A stretch of DNA of 64,000 nt from Hyaloperonospora brassicae. Its lineage: Eukaryota > Oomycota > Peronosporomycetes > Peronosporales > Peronosporaceae. Under the pieces are notes generated by a model that saw nothing but the letters and a program-made list of their open reading frames with translations, was not told where the DNA came from and made no database searches. Location: NCBI GenBank assembly GCA_947650285.1, contig CANTFL010000080.1, forward strand, positions 310,001 to 374,000, read 5' to 3'. The position numbers were made by a program, and so were the translations under genes. Below are positions 47,481 to 58,590 of this stretch, one piece after another (the first letter of the stretch is position 1; the number at the start of each line of letters is the position of its first letter).

Positions 47481-48840
47481 CTATTTGACGACTAGATCGT
47501 CAAAACCATCTGCAATATCAGCACTATTTGCATCATCAGGGGCTTCTTCGTCAGCACTCATCCATTTACTCAGAAAGAGTCCACCGTACACGTCGTGCTT
47601 GGCAATGTGCCGGTCGCGGTAGTCTACAGCGAACCCAGATGCGGCAATTGACTTGCGGACAACATCGTTAAGGACAGCTTTCCATGAATTGCTGACCCAC
47701 GCCGCCACCTCCTCCACGCTCGATGGCCGCGGAGTTCCGTTCTCGGTGTACTGCACCCGATCAGATCTCTTCCAGTCTTCAATCACGCTCGATAGACAAT
47801 CTTGAAACGACTTAAATATTTCGATGTCTCCTGATGCAGGTACGGCTTCATGCAGGTACGGCGATAGACCTCCAGGAAAAACCATCATATCGATCTTCTC
47901 GCTGATGCACTTCGCCTAGACGTCCTTCTCTATATGCGCTCGCATCGAGTACCACACTATCCCTTTGCCGTCATAGAAGTATAGAAGCGCTGGAAACATC
48001 AAGTCGATACACTTAATGAGGAGCTTACTGTTCATTCAGGTACGCTCTTGATACGCAACGTAACCCGCGCCGCTCTTCTGGATCTGTTCTTCGCGCCTTT
48101 CCAGATCAAAAGAGAGGGTAACTTTGTACCCGTGGCTGTGACTGTAAGTGCAACAGCCATCCGCATCGAAGCGAGCCCTGTCGACCGCAAGTTGACATGA
48201 CGTGCGCCGGTAAATTCTACAGTGTCGCGCCGCGGGTCTTCAACGAAAACTGCCGTCTCATCCATCAGGAGCGTGCTGCTGGGGTTTAGCTCGCTCTTCT
48301 TTTATGAAGCGGTACGTAAGAAATTGCACGGCACGCGCAGTGAGCTCGTCGTCACTTAATACGGTGAGGTTGGTCGTTTGTCGGAGAGGAGGTCATAGCG
48401 AGTCATGATGCGAGCAAGCCACTTGTACGATGCGCAGAAGTCATCGTCGTCCAGCTCATCTTTAGCGAGCTCGCGTGCAGATACTTGAATCCACTGACGC
48501 GACACCTTTTCCTTCTTCGATCTCAGGAAAACGATCTGATCAAACAGGACAATTTCTACCTCGCCAAGCCGTGGGTGTCTACCGCCATCTGTCACACGCA
48601 GCTGCAGAGCCGGGGAGTTCGTGATGGCTTCGCGGTTATTTCACCAGTAGTGAATCTGGGCCCCTGAAACTTTCCACTCTTGTTCCACTTGAAAGTGCTT
48701 CAATGCGCGTGTAGGAACCCCACCACCAGGACCTTCAATCCACTCGATCACTTCCCGCTTCTCGAGGTTGGTCTCGGAAACGCGCCTGGGTGCCTTGGTG
48801 TGCACTAGAGGATGAAGGTCTTTAATGCGAAAAGATATTT
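47481..48840 (-). pseudogene. pogo/CENP-B-like DDE transposase, inactivated
   Basis: Read right to left: an N-terminal part (KREVIEWIEGPGGGVPTRAL, then VTDGGRHPRLGEVE) and a CENP-B-type DNA-binding part (SRQWIQVSARELAK, ASYKWLARIMTRYDLLS, 48595-48356). The DDE domain follows: first Asp in MDETAVF (48265), then LRSTGLASMRMAVALTVTATG. The motif normally WDSMRAHI reads WYSMRAHI at about 47950, so the second catalytic Asp is Tyr; a stop replaces Lys 10 codons later. FPGGLSPYL and the C-terminal 135 residues remain open to 47481. At least one frameshift joins the parts. Terminal inverted repeats were not found. Confidence 0.82.
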
Positions 48841-49319
48841 ATATCTAGTGATTTAAACGTACGGAGAGTGAACGGGCTTTTCTGAGTAACCGCTACCAAC
48901 CATTATCAAAGGCAATAATTGGTTAAAAACGATTTTTTACCATAACAATTTATGGTATACTAATGGGCACACAATAAAAGTATGGTTAGGTCGTTATATT
49001 CGGACAGGGTATATTATACGGCAGAACCCGTTATTTTACCTAGCATATGCATCTCTGTGTATGTTATCGCGGCTACGCTCTGCCCATGCATGCTTAGGTA
49101 TATGAGCCATATTGTAGATGACATCCATATGTGCCGGAATTTCAGTCATGTATCCCAACTACAGCTTCGTGCACCAAAGTCGATGAATGGCGAGACATTC
49201 GGTGAATATTATGAGGGCAAGGTATGCTACAACACCTATGGGCTCATACATGCCCTGTATACAAGCATCGAGCCTAAAGTCTTATATTTTCATGGTACTC
49301 GCATTGGCGGTCGACTGCT

Positions 49320-49870
49320 TCGGCCTGAAAAGATTCCGTCCTGACCATCTTTTCCGTCAAGCCACCAAGCATCGCGAGCATCTATTCCGGAGCCGCCGCG
49401 GGCACTACCAACTCTTCTTCAAATTGGTGATGATGGGTCGTGTTATGACCGTCGGCCAATACCGCGGGTTTTTCCTCTTCAGCAACGCTGCCCACACGTT
49501 TCATTGGGCTCATAACCTGTAAAAAGCTGATGGTAGTTGGACTCGGGCAAAATATGTAGATTTCACAGGAAGCATACAATTAATGTCACAAATTTTTCGT
49601 TAACACTATACCAAGCAGTTCATTGGCACTGCAAGTTGACCAGGACAAGTCGCACATGGCATACATCTAGTCCGCCTTTTTTCAATGTGCGAGTCTCACA
49701 TATCAACCGTACCTATCGGTCCCACCACTCCTGACCCCATGATTGTTCCACGTGGCGTCTGTCACTTCTCGTCTCATCTGTCAAGCTGTCAACATATTGT
49801 CCAATCAGGTGGGGTCGAAACTTACCGATTCCAAGCCTTGCCGTTGTTCCTTAAATTTTTAATTCTAACA
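49320..49870 (-). mobile_element. 5' end of a Copia element: LTR, primer-binding site and gag start
   Basis: On the minus strand an LTR runs 49870-49518 (TGTTAGAATT..TTTTTACA). It shares the CACCTGATTGG and GACAGATGAGACGA motifs of the 22.4-kb LTR. The primer-binding site GGTTATGAGCCC follows at 49517-49506, with the gag ATG inside it (MSPMKRVGSV). A stop after PAAAPE at about 49382 is followed in frame by MLAMLGGLTEKM, the counterpart of the other copy's MAMLGDISDRM. The rest of the element is missing or unreadable toward the pogo pseudogene. Confidence 0.75.
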
Positions 49871-51422
49871 AACCAGTCACAAACATAATTAATAGCAGTT
49901 TATATGATAATTGAAAGCGTTATAGGAAGATAACAGTAGAGTTGTAGTTGTTATGGCAAGGTAAAATGGAAAGTGTATTCAATTAGACTTCTTATGGACT
50001 CACTCGTCGGGTTCTCTTCTTCTGCCTTGTTACTTTCCCTGATCTTGATGGATTCTAAAATACACACTCAATGTAGTTTAAGAATAATCAGACTGCACGT
50101 GAACCGTATCCATCCTGTCGCATTCTCGCTGTCTTGTCACTTGTCCAATGCAAGTCACAGTTTGCTGTATTATATGTACATCGGCAACTCACACCCCAAC
50201 ATTAGTACTACGATTAAGTTGCTCTACAAAGTTTCATATTGGTCAACCCAAAATACATTATTCTACATACATCAAATGTTGCTACCCGCTCATCACGCAT
50301 TTCGCGCGTCTGGTAGCGATTCGTGGCATATTTGGGAAAATTGCGGCTCAAAATGGTGCGGTGCTATATTTTATATAAGCTAAATAATTCCATCGAGATT
50401 TGCTGCTTAAGGGTGATATTGACTTATGTGGTCACAAACATTGATATTCCATTTGACCAAATCTGGTGTCAATGACATTTAACGGCTCACCCCTTTTCAC
50501 AACACCCATTCGATGACTACCTACGCTTGTTTCGGTAGTTCAGCCTGCTAGCATCTAGTGATGTTACCAAGCAACCTCTTTGCAAGTCTGAACGGGTTGC
50601 GGTAGTCAATCATGTGTTGCACCGAGCACTGATAGCTAGCAATCTCCTGACCAGTTTTAAATGATTGCTGCGTCGGGACGGCATAAGTCCGCGTTCGAAA
50701 CGACAATACTATACCTTCTTTGGTGTACGAAAGTATCATCGGAAAGCGAATGTATCCCATCTGCACACATTTGAGCGTGTTCTATACAATATGTCTATTC
50801 ACACTTACCAGCGCGACCTCTAGCAGATTCTCATTAGCTTCAGTAAACAAGGCATCTTTCTGCGCCGGTCCGGAGCCAATTGTGGCCGTATTTGTATCGA
50901 ATTTGTGTCATTGTCTACGCATGGTGTAGGTTGGACGACCTGATGCTAATGCTGTGTGGAGATGTCATCAAAAAATGCGGCTTCAGATTCGATGGTAGAG
51001 CGCTACGACTTTCATCTGTAAGTGCATAAAGACTCACGCAAATAATGTTGACGTCCACAAATTGTCTCGAAGACGCTCGCTGAGCGCCATGTACACCAAG
51101 CAACGGACAATAGTGCGTTCTATGCCAAAGAACTGATTACAACACTCTTTTACATCTGCGCAACGTTTGATACTAGATGCGCTCGTCGTTTCTGTATTTT
51201 TGCACCAAAGTGTGTTAAGTTCAGCAAACGAGTGCAAGAGAGCACGCTATTATGTCACGGACACCTGCGAGAACTCTAGCGCTCTTTTGTTCCTACTAAG
51301 ACGTATTCGGTGCTCGTAGTTCCTATCTTATCCAGACTGACGATACATATCATGAAGGGGACAAATATGAACGATAAATTTGCCACAGTGAGATGGACAT
51401 TATATACATCTTATATCATATC
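49871..51422. other. unassigned, possible decayed minus-strand gene
   Basis: The minus strand at 51237-50548 gives protein-like fragments in changing frames (ECCNQFFGIERTIVRCLVYM, then FPMILSYTKEGIVLSFRTRTY) that could be an old coding region. I cannot place them in a family. The remainder is AT-rich without features. Confidence 0.35.
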
Positions 51423-51863
51423 TGTAACGGGGTGAGCCCGTTACATAAATATTGATAGAAAGGATCAATATTTGAGTATTATCTATTTTGATAATATTTA
51501 ATCAGCATCACTCGAGAAGGGGTGATGTTGTCGGAATATTACCCCCTAGGGTAATATTCGTGGGTGCTCCACTTCTTGGTTGATGTAACATCTACATCAA
51601 CCAAATCAACCACCAATCGCTGCTGGACGCGCGCAATGGGTGGTGAGCAAGAGACCCACATAGGACATGGTGGTTTAGTGTAGTTCGATCAAGACGAAAG
51701 ATGCTATGGTAAGAAGCTTAACCATATCAAATAAGAGTTCTACTTTTTCCCTTAGACAGAGCTCTTGAGTGCTACCTACTTCTCTGCGCATCCTCGTCAC
51801 GTGTACGTGACGTCGGGTGCACACAACCTTGTGTTGAATTGACACAAGGCGTGCCCCGTTACA
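51423..51863 (+). repeat. 5' LTR of Gypsy element
   Basis: TGTAACGGGG..CCCCGTTACA. Contains five hairpins: 51448-51472 (9-bp stem), 51535-51558 (10), 51578-51602 (10), 51795-51812 (7) and 51827-51849 (8). The last is cut by a deletion of about 10 bp in the 3' LTR. Confidence 0.94.
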
Positions 51864-51912
51864 CCTGGTGCACTTAGAATCCCGTCCAGCAATTGCGACC
51901 ACCGCATTCGAT

Positions 51913-52683
51913 ATGAACATGTCGGGTGAGGAGGAGAGCTTTCAAGCCTCGCGTGAAAGCATTAATTATTTAAATGACATCGATCGGAGGGCGGTAGAAC
52001 GAATGAGCTCTACCGTTGGCGAAGTCGCCGTCAGCGCCATGTTGCAGCCCTTTGACAGGGACCAACAACATGTTGCTATAGCTATGTTCATTCAAAATGA
52101 ACGTGTCGCCGAAAAAGAAAAGGTAGCCTTGCTTCACCAGCAAGGCTCTCAACGGGCTGAGCTGTTGAGAGAACTCGGTGCTCAACAGACAAAGCTGTTG
52201 AGACAGCAGCAATCCAATGCTGCTGTGGGTGGGTCGACATACACGCGTCTTCCTATAATCTTGAAGGTTGACATATCCAACAACAGAGGAGTCGAGGAAG
52301 TCTACCTGTAACTATGGCTTGTCGAACTAGACAGAGCCATACGGGCACGTCGTATCGACGATGAGCAAATGAAACGCACATTTGCTCAAGCCTACTTGGC
52401 AGGAAGTGCCAAGACTTGGGCCTTGGCGCTCGAGATGAGCTACCCATATGCTTTTGAGTCTTTTGAATCCTTCAAGACCCGGCTCAAACAGACGTTCGAA
52501 CCGCCACGGGATGAGTTCAGGACTCGGTCTGAGCTCCTAAAACTCAAGCAGGGTAAGCGTGATGTGCACGCTTACGCTCAGCATATACGACTTCTTGCGA
52601 GTAGTATAACTGCTAACCCGGTAAATGAACACACGTTGATTACTGTGTTCATGCAAGGGATCGCGGATGGGCCCGTCAGCTAA
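51913..52683 (+). pseudogene. Gypsy gag
   Basis: Starts MNMSGEEESFQ. A helical region with QRAELLRELGAQQTKLL follows. A TAA at 52309 interrupts the frame, which then continues with the retrotransposon-gag core FAQAYLAGSAKTWALALEM, RLKQTFEPP, VHAYAQHIRLLA and FMQGIADGP. A frame change near 52680 leads into the zinc-knuckle part. Confidence 0.8.
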
Positions 52684-52885
52684 CCTGTTCCGTTTTATGT
52701 TGGATACGCTTGAACAAGCAATCGCAGCTGCGGAACAGGAGGACTTTGGCATGAGACAGGCTCATGCTAGCTCGAGCTCTTATTACCCACCGAGACGACA
52801 AGAGACTGAAGGACCAGAACCAATGGACCTCAGTTATCTTGAAAGCGAGAGACCTCGCTCTTCAAATAACAAGAGATTTTATAAG

Positions 52886-52927
52886 TGCAATCGTTGTTAG
52901 AAGATAGGACATTACGCATACGAGTGT
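52886..52927 (+). other. CCHC zinc knuckle of Gypsy gag, with internal stop
   Basis: C-x2-C-x4-H-x4-C pattern: CNRC, stop, KIGHYAYEC. The TAG sits at the residue after the second Cys. Confidence 0.8.
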
Positions 52928-53055
52928 AGTGCCCCACACCCAGTACCAAACAGTACTTCGCAAAATAAGCGACCATTTGCCAAGAAAGGCAATTGGCGTA
53001 GGTATAACGCTGTTGCGAAAGCGCAACAGCAAAGCGGACCATCAAAAAATGGTCG

Positions 53056-53472
53056 GTGTCAGTAACCGCGGAGTGCCCCACTGATCCAGCAACCTCAAGA
53101 GAATTTGCAAACCTATTGACGAAAGTTGCTCCAGATACACAATCATTGTGTGTCTCTGCACCTGGTGATGATGTTTCGCCCATCACCTTGGAGTTGGAAG
53201 CGGCAAATGATTTGTCACTTCGTGCCCCAGTAGACTGTGGGGCGTCGAACAACTTTGTTCGACACCAGTCACTAGAGGGTCGTAGGCTCAAGTTCGTTGA
53301 GCGCGACATTCCCCTCACGAGGATGACGGTGCGCCTTGCAACAGGCGCATCGATTACCGTTGAGAAACGTGTAGTAGGAATCCACTACACGGTAGAGGGT
53401 GAACAGTACGATGATGACTTCATCGTACTGGATCTGGATGACAAATTTGATGTCATCCTGGGATTACCTTGA
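53056..53472 (+). pseudogene. Gypsy aspartic protease
   Basis: PVDCGASNNFVR has the catalytic Asp (53233) in D-C-G-A, in place of the usual D-S/T-G-A, and FDVILGLP is the C-terminal flap-side motif. Stop at 53470. Confidence 0.75.
53404..53430. repeat. hairpin, 11-bp stem (protease region)
   Basis: CAGTACGATGA and TCATCGTACTG around a 5-nt loop. Another follows at 53436-53458 (8-bp stem). Confidence 0.95.
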
Positions 53473-53582
53473 CTCAGAAGGTACGATCCAAGAGTGAGCT
53501 GGCAGCATCGATCCGTGAAGATTCCTGCCGCTTGTTCATCAGGTGGCCATCTGATGAACGTCATGGAGTGTCCACAAGCATG

Positions 53583-53925
53583 TGGATGTATTGCGGGTGA
53601 GTGCGATGACCTTACTTGTGGTACGGCCGTTAGCACGACTGCACAAAACCTCAGTGTAGATGTTCACTACACTGTGAAGAAGCTCCCGGCGGCTGACCAG
53701 AAGTACAGGAGGTCGAAGGTCTACCACTGAATAAGTGAGTGGACCAAGACATGGATGTATTGCGGGTGAGTGCGATGACCTTACTTGTGGTACGGCCGTT
53801 AGCACGACTGCACAAAACCTCAGTGTAGATGTTCACTACACTGTGAAGCAAGCTCCCGGCGGCTGACCAGAAGTACAGGCAGCGTCGAAGGTCTACCACT
53901 CGAATAAGTCGAGTGGACCAAGACA
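53583..53925. repeat. direct tandem duplication, 169 bp and 174 bp
   Basis: Copies 53583-53751 and 53752-53925 are identical except that the first lacks five single C residues. All differences are C deletions, with no substitutions. This looks like an assembly artefact or homopolymer-type error. Confidence 0.9.
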
Positions 53926-54205
53926 TGGATGTATGCCTAGCGGGCAACATCCTAGAAAGAAGAAACCTGTTACCACCAAAACGCAACACGGTCATCCTAG
54001 GTCGACTGGAGAGTCGACCTTAGAGGATCAGTACCTGACTGTGGCTGCACATCCACAGTCAGAAGACGTCGAGGCAATAAGTCCCCACGTGCATGACAAT
54101 GGAATTCCTCAAGAGTATCACGCTGATGGATTATGCTCTCAGCAACCTGTGGAAACAAATTCATAGGAAGAAAAACCGAGACATTGAACGTCTTGGTCAA
54201 TGGCG

Positions 54206-54235
54206 GATCAAGCGTAGGCGCTTACACGCTTGATC
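54206..54235. repeat. hairpin, 10-bp stem
   Basis: GATCAAGCGT and ACGCTTGATC around a 10-nt loop. A 10-bp stem also lies at 54035-54062. Confidence 0.95.
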
Positions 54236-54747
54236 TAATTGTGCCTTCGAAGTTAACTTCGCAGGTAACTTAATTGCCAACGCTAAAATCGAAACGGTTC
54301 TTGCGTGATCTGCGTAGTGGCAAGGTCAAGCAGATATGCATACTCGTCACATAGGATGCGTATGTGGCCGATATTCGGTAAGAAACAGTGTTTACTGAGA
54401 ACGTACGGGTTCCAAACAGCCTATCGATGGACGAAATTGTCCTCGATGAGAAGACTCGGATTGAGCGATACACGTCTCAATCCTGAAAGTCGCTCCAGGC
54501 AAACAGTTTGTAAAAGGATTTAATCGAATTTAAGGATGTATATCGTAAATTTGTGCCTTAAGAGTTGCCTTAGGACAAATGCAATCGACACGAGATTGAG
54601 CTCAAACTGGGCTCAAAATACTGTGTCATGACGCAGTGGCCACTGCCTCATGAACAAATAAAAGCGATCGACAAGCTCTTTGCCGATCGCTCTGCAGCGG
54701 ACCATGTTAGGAAATCAACTTCGCCTCACAGCTCTCCAACCTTCTGA

Positions 54748-55347
54748 GTGCGAAAGGCCACAGGAGGGTGGAAGATAGTGCACGCATTCAACAAGTTGAA
54801 TGCTGCAACGGTACCGGCTCAGACGCCGATTCAGAGGAAGGGCGTTATCATAGATGATATGTCTGAGAGTACCATCTTCTCGTCTATGGATCTTATGGAC
54901 GGATTCTATCAGGTCCTCATGCGTGAACGGGACATACCGTACACAGCAGTGGTCACTATTAGCGGTATGATGATATGGTGGCCAGTGATTACACATGGGC
55001 TGATTAACGCCCCTGCAACGCTTAACAGATGTGTCACAAATCTGTTGAGACCGGTGCGAGACTTCGAACCGAGTTACTTCGACGATGTGTTCGTCCACAG
55101 CCGGGCTATGGACGGAAAGACAGACGTGGAAGTTCACAGGACACACGTTCGTCAGGTTCTTCAAAATATGCGCAAGCATAAGTTGTACGCCAACCTCAAG
55201 AAGTGTATATTCGCGGCTAGCGAAATACCGCTTCTTGGGTGCATTGTGGTTAAACGCTGCGTACGCCCTGATCTTGAAACGGTAAGGCGATCACCGATTG
55301 GCCCGTGTCAGTCGATGTCAACGGACTTCGTAAGTTCCTTGGGCTAG
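54748..55347 (+). pseudogene. Gypsy reverse transcriptase
   Basis: GGWKIVHAFNKLNAATVPAQ, then FSSMDLMDGFYQVLMRERDI, then the catalytic YFDD at 55075-55086 (SYFDDVFVHS) and KHKLYANLKKCIF. Broken upstream at 54180-54740 and frameshifted near 55300. Confidence 0.88.
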
Positions 55348-55394
55348 CGGCGTACTTGCACAAATACTCGCGCAATTACGCCAATATGAATGTG

Positions 55395-55457
55395 CATTTT
55401 TCTTGTTTACTCAAGAAAAATGTGGAGTGGTCATGGAACGCTGACTGTCAGCGTTCC
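55395..55457. repeat. two adjacent hairpins (11-bp and 10-bp stems)
   Basis: 55395-55422: CATTTTTCTTG / CAAGAAAAATG, loop 6. 55435-55457: GGAACGCTGA / TCAGCGTTCC, loop 3. They lie in coding sequence between reverse transcriptase and RNase H. Confidence 0.95.
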
Positions 55458-55499
55458 TTTGAAGGTATCAAGCATAGTTTGATGTAATCGCCAGTATTG

Positions 55500-55858
55500 G
55501 CGATTGAAGGTCAGGACAGACCATTCCATGTGGTCTGCGACGCCAGCGATTTTGCGATCGGCTATGCGTTAATGAAATTTTTGATAAAGATGGTGCGGAG
55601 CGCGTCATCTGCTATTAATCGCTTTAGCTGCAAGCAGAGCGTAATTACTTAGTGCATGACAAGGAACTCCTTGCCATGAAATACGCACTGGCTAAGTTCC
55701 GCGTCTATCTCTTTAGACATATGCCGTTTATCGTCTGTACGGACCGTGCATCACTACGCACGACCGTAAACAGTCACACATCTCGCAAAGAAGGGCTAGT
55801 TCGCTGCTATTATTCCCGAAGTACAACTACTCCGTCGAGCATAAACCTGGACGACTGA
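55500..55858 (+). pseudogene. Gypsy RNase H
   Basis: CDASDFAIGYALM at about 55540 (catalytic Asp) and, in another frame, MHDKELLAMKYALAKFRVYL at 55652 with the catalytic Glu. Typical RNase H_like of Gypsy elements. Confidence 0.75.
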
Positions 55859-56075
55859 AAGTCGTCAATGATGCGCTTAAACGCCGATTCGTTTTCGAGC
55901 TGGCCGCGCAACCCAACAGTTAGGACAAGTCTACTGTTGCGACACTTACAGTCAGTGTCCCGTCGTCAACATTACTTGCCGACGTAAGAAAGACCTACTC
56001 AGAAGATAAGGATCTTATACGCTTGATGGATCATCTGTTGAATTCAACTCGTATATCTTCGAAAATTTACCGGTT

Positions 56076-56890
56076 TTGTACCGATCCTCATCGGATCGGT
56101 ATAGTACACGCAACGGATTGCTGTACTATACAGCTGTTGCCGACGACATGCCTCGTGTCGTCGTACCCGCTCATCATGATTTGCGTTTACGCATCATGTA
56201 TGAGTGTCACGACGCCCTAACAGGCGGGAATCGTGGTAGGGAAAAGACTAAACTTACAATAAGTCGTGACTTTTACTGGCCCCGCCAGTATCAGTTTGTG
56301 CCCAAGTACATTCGTGCTCGCGAGGTTTGTCAACATGTGAAGCCTAGTACTTCTTCCCATGCACTATTACAGCCTCTTTCAGTCCCGGAATAGTGCTGGC
56401 AGTCCGTTTTAGTGGACTTCGTCTTCGGGTTCCTCGAATACGCTCACAAGAATAATGGTATTCTTGTGTTCGTGGAACATTTCAGTAAGATGGTTTATCT
56501 TGCTGCAGTTTTAGAGACGATCAACGCCCACGGACGTGCACGTGTCTTTATATAAAAAGTATTTCGACTTCACGGATACCCCGTGAAACCGAATCCGACC
56601 GTGACCCTCAGTTCACGGCGGAGTTTTGGCAATCCGTGTTCCAATCACTTGGAACGCGGTTGAAGGTGTCAACATCTGACCATCCCGAAACAGATGGTCA
56701 GACGGAATGTGCAAATTGTGTCCTTGAAGAAACCCTTTGAGGATATGTCAAATCGTTCTCGAGCTGGAGCGAATTCCTACCCCTGTTGATATTCGCCATC
56801 AATATTTCGGTGCGTGTTGCAACTAAGCACACACAGTTCTTCGTGAATGGCTTACGCCATCCACGTCTGCCCTCCCTGTTAGAGTGTGAA
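56076..56890 (+). pseudogene. Gypsy integrase
   Basis: Zinc-binding part CHDALTGGNRGREKT and AREVCQHVKP (one Cys of the HHCC set is Arg). Core: first Asp in VLVDFVFGF (about 56410); second Asp readable as SDRDPQFTAEFW in another frame at about 56592; Glu in ETDGQTECANCVLEE at about 56690. Multiple stops. Confidence 0.78.
56445..56468. repeat. hairpin, 10-bp stem (integrase)
   Basis: CACAAGAATA and TATTCTTGTG around loop ATGG, in the integrase coding region. Another 10-bp stem is at 56675-56702. Confidence 0.95.
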
Positions 56891-57016
56891 TCTTATAAGG
56901 GGGGGTAATCGCTCGAGAAAAAACCGTTCTGGCTCTTGCTCATCACGTGTCGACGCTATCGTCGTCACAGTTGATGCCGATGTTGATTAAGTCGACATCG
57001 ATGAAGAAGAGCATCC

Positions 57017-57042
57017 CAATAATAGCGATGACGCTATTATTG
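57017..57042. repeat. hairpin, 11-bp stem
   Basis: CAATAATAGCG and CGCTATTATTG around loop ATGA. Confidence 0.95.
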
Positions 57043-57481
57043 AGTCAGATGGTGACGACGATGCTGGTATTCTCAGCATCGCCAACGACTATTCCAGCGA
57101 GGATGATGACACTCTCGCTGATGAACAGAAAGAGGAACGGACTCTTTCTGCAGTTCGCACATGGCGAACTGAACAAAGCAATGTCGAGTCAGCAGAAAAT
57201 TTTCTACCGGCTCGTATAGTAGTGGTCCCTGATTTGCGCAGTATTCCATCTCTTACGCGGTGGACAGTCAGAAACGGAACGCTGACAAGAATGTAAGAGC
57301 ATTTATACATTCATTTGTCGAAGGTGACTTAGTCCTACTATCTACGGTAAATCGAACTAGACAGTAGTGACCGACGTGGGCAGCAGTAATTCACTTCTCA
57401 AGTACATCGTCCCATTTCGTGTGCTGATCCAACAAGGCAACGCATACACGATTGAGCTGCCACGTAGGATGCGAGCACATC

Positions 57482-57928
57482 CTACACTTTTGGTGGTACA
57501 TCTCCGCCCGTACTGTCAGTACTAGCCCTCTTTCGACGATGAAGATAGCCCTCACGTCCAAGAACCTCGATCAGGTTCTTGCGCTCGCGCTCCAGACGAT
57601 CAGTCTGGCCGCGCATTAAATAGAGCCCTCCATGAAGCTCAGAGATCTCTCTGCGAGCTATTCCTAGCTCTTCAACGAGGAAGCGGAAATCGTGCTCGAC
57701 CCAAAGTTGTGCGAGGGCGTAATCGGCACGATCATTCGCCCGATCAGCCTCACGATCCTTGCGGTGCTGCCGGACAGAACCGGTCAGAGCGTAGCGCCTG
57801 TCCCTCTCGTGTACAATATCCTCGCGCAATTGAATAATTGCGCGATCCACCTCGTATTGGATAATATGGTGAGTCGAACTACTTAGAGGAGGGTTTTCCT
57901 CCTCCTCTACATCCTTTGATGGACTCAC
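57482..57928 (-). CDS. reverse-strand coiled-coil open frame within the Gypsy element (148 aa)
   Basis: An uninterrupted minus-strand frame opening MSPSKDVEEEENPP, with long charged heptad-like helices (YEVDRAIIQLREDIVHERDR, LVEELGIARREISEL, RLERERKNLIEVL). The plus strand over this stretch is a low-information part of the polyprotein, so the minus reading looks the more protein-like. The dense inverted repeats here could by themselves make the two strands look alike. Function unknown. Confidence 0.4.
   Translation of the reverse strand: MSPSKDVEEEENPPLSSSTHHIIQYEVDRAIIQLREDIVHERDRRYALTGSVRQHRKDREADRANDRADYALAQLWVEHDFRFLVEELGIARREISELHGGLYLMRGQTDRLERERKNLIEVLGREGYLHRRKRASTDSTGGDVPPKV
57822..57845. 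repeat. hairpin, 10-bp stem
   Basis: TCGCGCAATT and AATTGCGCGA around loop GAAT. Confidence 0.95.
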
Positions 57929-58160
57929 AAGGTGGTCAACGTTTCATTGTGAAGCGTATCTTGAACCACCGTGAAAATTTAGTATCAAGGACGAGTTACC
58001 TCGTCCAGTGGCGGAGTTACCCACCCTCGTGAAACATCTGGGAGCGGGGCTCCCAGATAATGATAGATGAGCCCGGTATCGTCGAATAGTACGACGAGAC
58101 CCACCTTTTGACGGATGGTCATCGTCGTAAGAATACCCGGCGCGTTTGTTAAGGGATTTT
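57920..58160 (+). pseudogene. chromodomain at the Gypsy polyprotein end
   Basis: GGQRFIVKRILNHRENLV, then RTSYLVQWRSYPPS (aromatic cage region) and EPGIVE, stop, YDE. Two internal stops, at the WD position and before YDE. A chromodomain at this place defines chromovirus-type elements, which use it to target chromatin. Confidence 0.78.
58036..58058. repeat. hairpin, 10-bp stem (chromodomain)
   Basis: ATCTGGGAGC and GCTCCCAGAT around loop GGG. Confidence 0.95.
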
Positions 58161-58452
58161 AAAGTCCCAATCCCTTGGTAGATCTCGGAAGAGATGCGCG
58201 CCCTCCAGTAGAGTTGGTTTGGGAGGTATGCCTCCCTAGGGGCGCGAACAGAGTTGACAATACAAATCTGACTTTCTCTCCCCATGAGAGGCAAGGTAAA
58301 CTTGCCTCTCGATACAATCGGTGCAACTTAGAGCGAGCACTGGTTAGAGACTTCTGCTCAAACTTATTGAGAGCTGCAGTAAGCTTGTCCAGCCATTTGT
58401 CACGGCCAACATTCTCAATGTTGCCGATGAAAGAGATCCAAGCCTGGACCAA
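58159..58452 (-). pseudogene. reverse-strand open frame fragment in Gypsy 3' region
   Basis: Protein-like frame (VQAWISFIGNIENVGRDKW, LTAALNKFEQKSL). It seems to continue the reverse-strand frame at 59019-58591 after a frameshift. Family not recognised. Confidence 0.35.
58286..58310. repeat. hairpin, 10-bp stem
   Basis: GAGAGGCAAG and CTTGCCTCTC around a 5-nt loop. Confidence 0.95.
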
Positions 58453-58590
58453 TGAGAAGTCGTCTCGTACGTGGGCAACGTATTACCATCGATGTCTGAA
58501 AAAGACATCGGTGTAAAAATTATGCTCAGTTCGATAATATTTCGCACTGGGATCAAGTCCGTGGATCCTTGACGAGTCAAAGAGTGGAAA

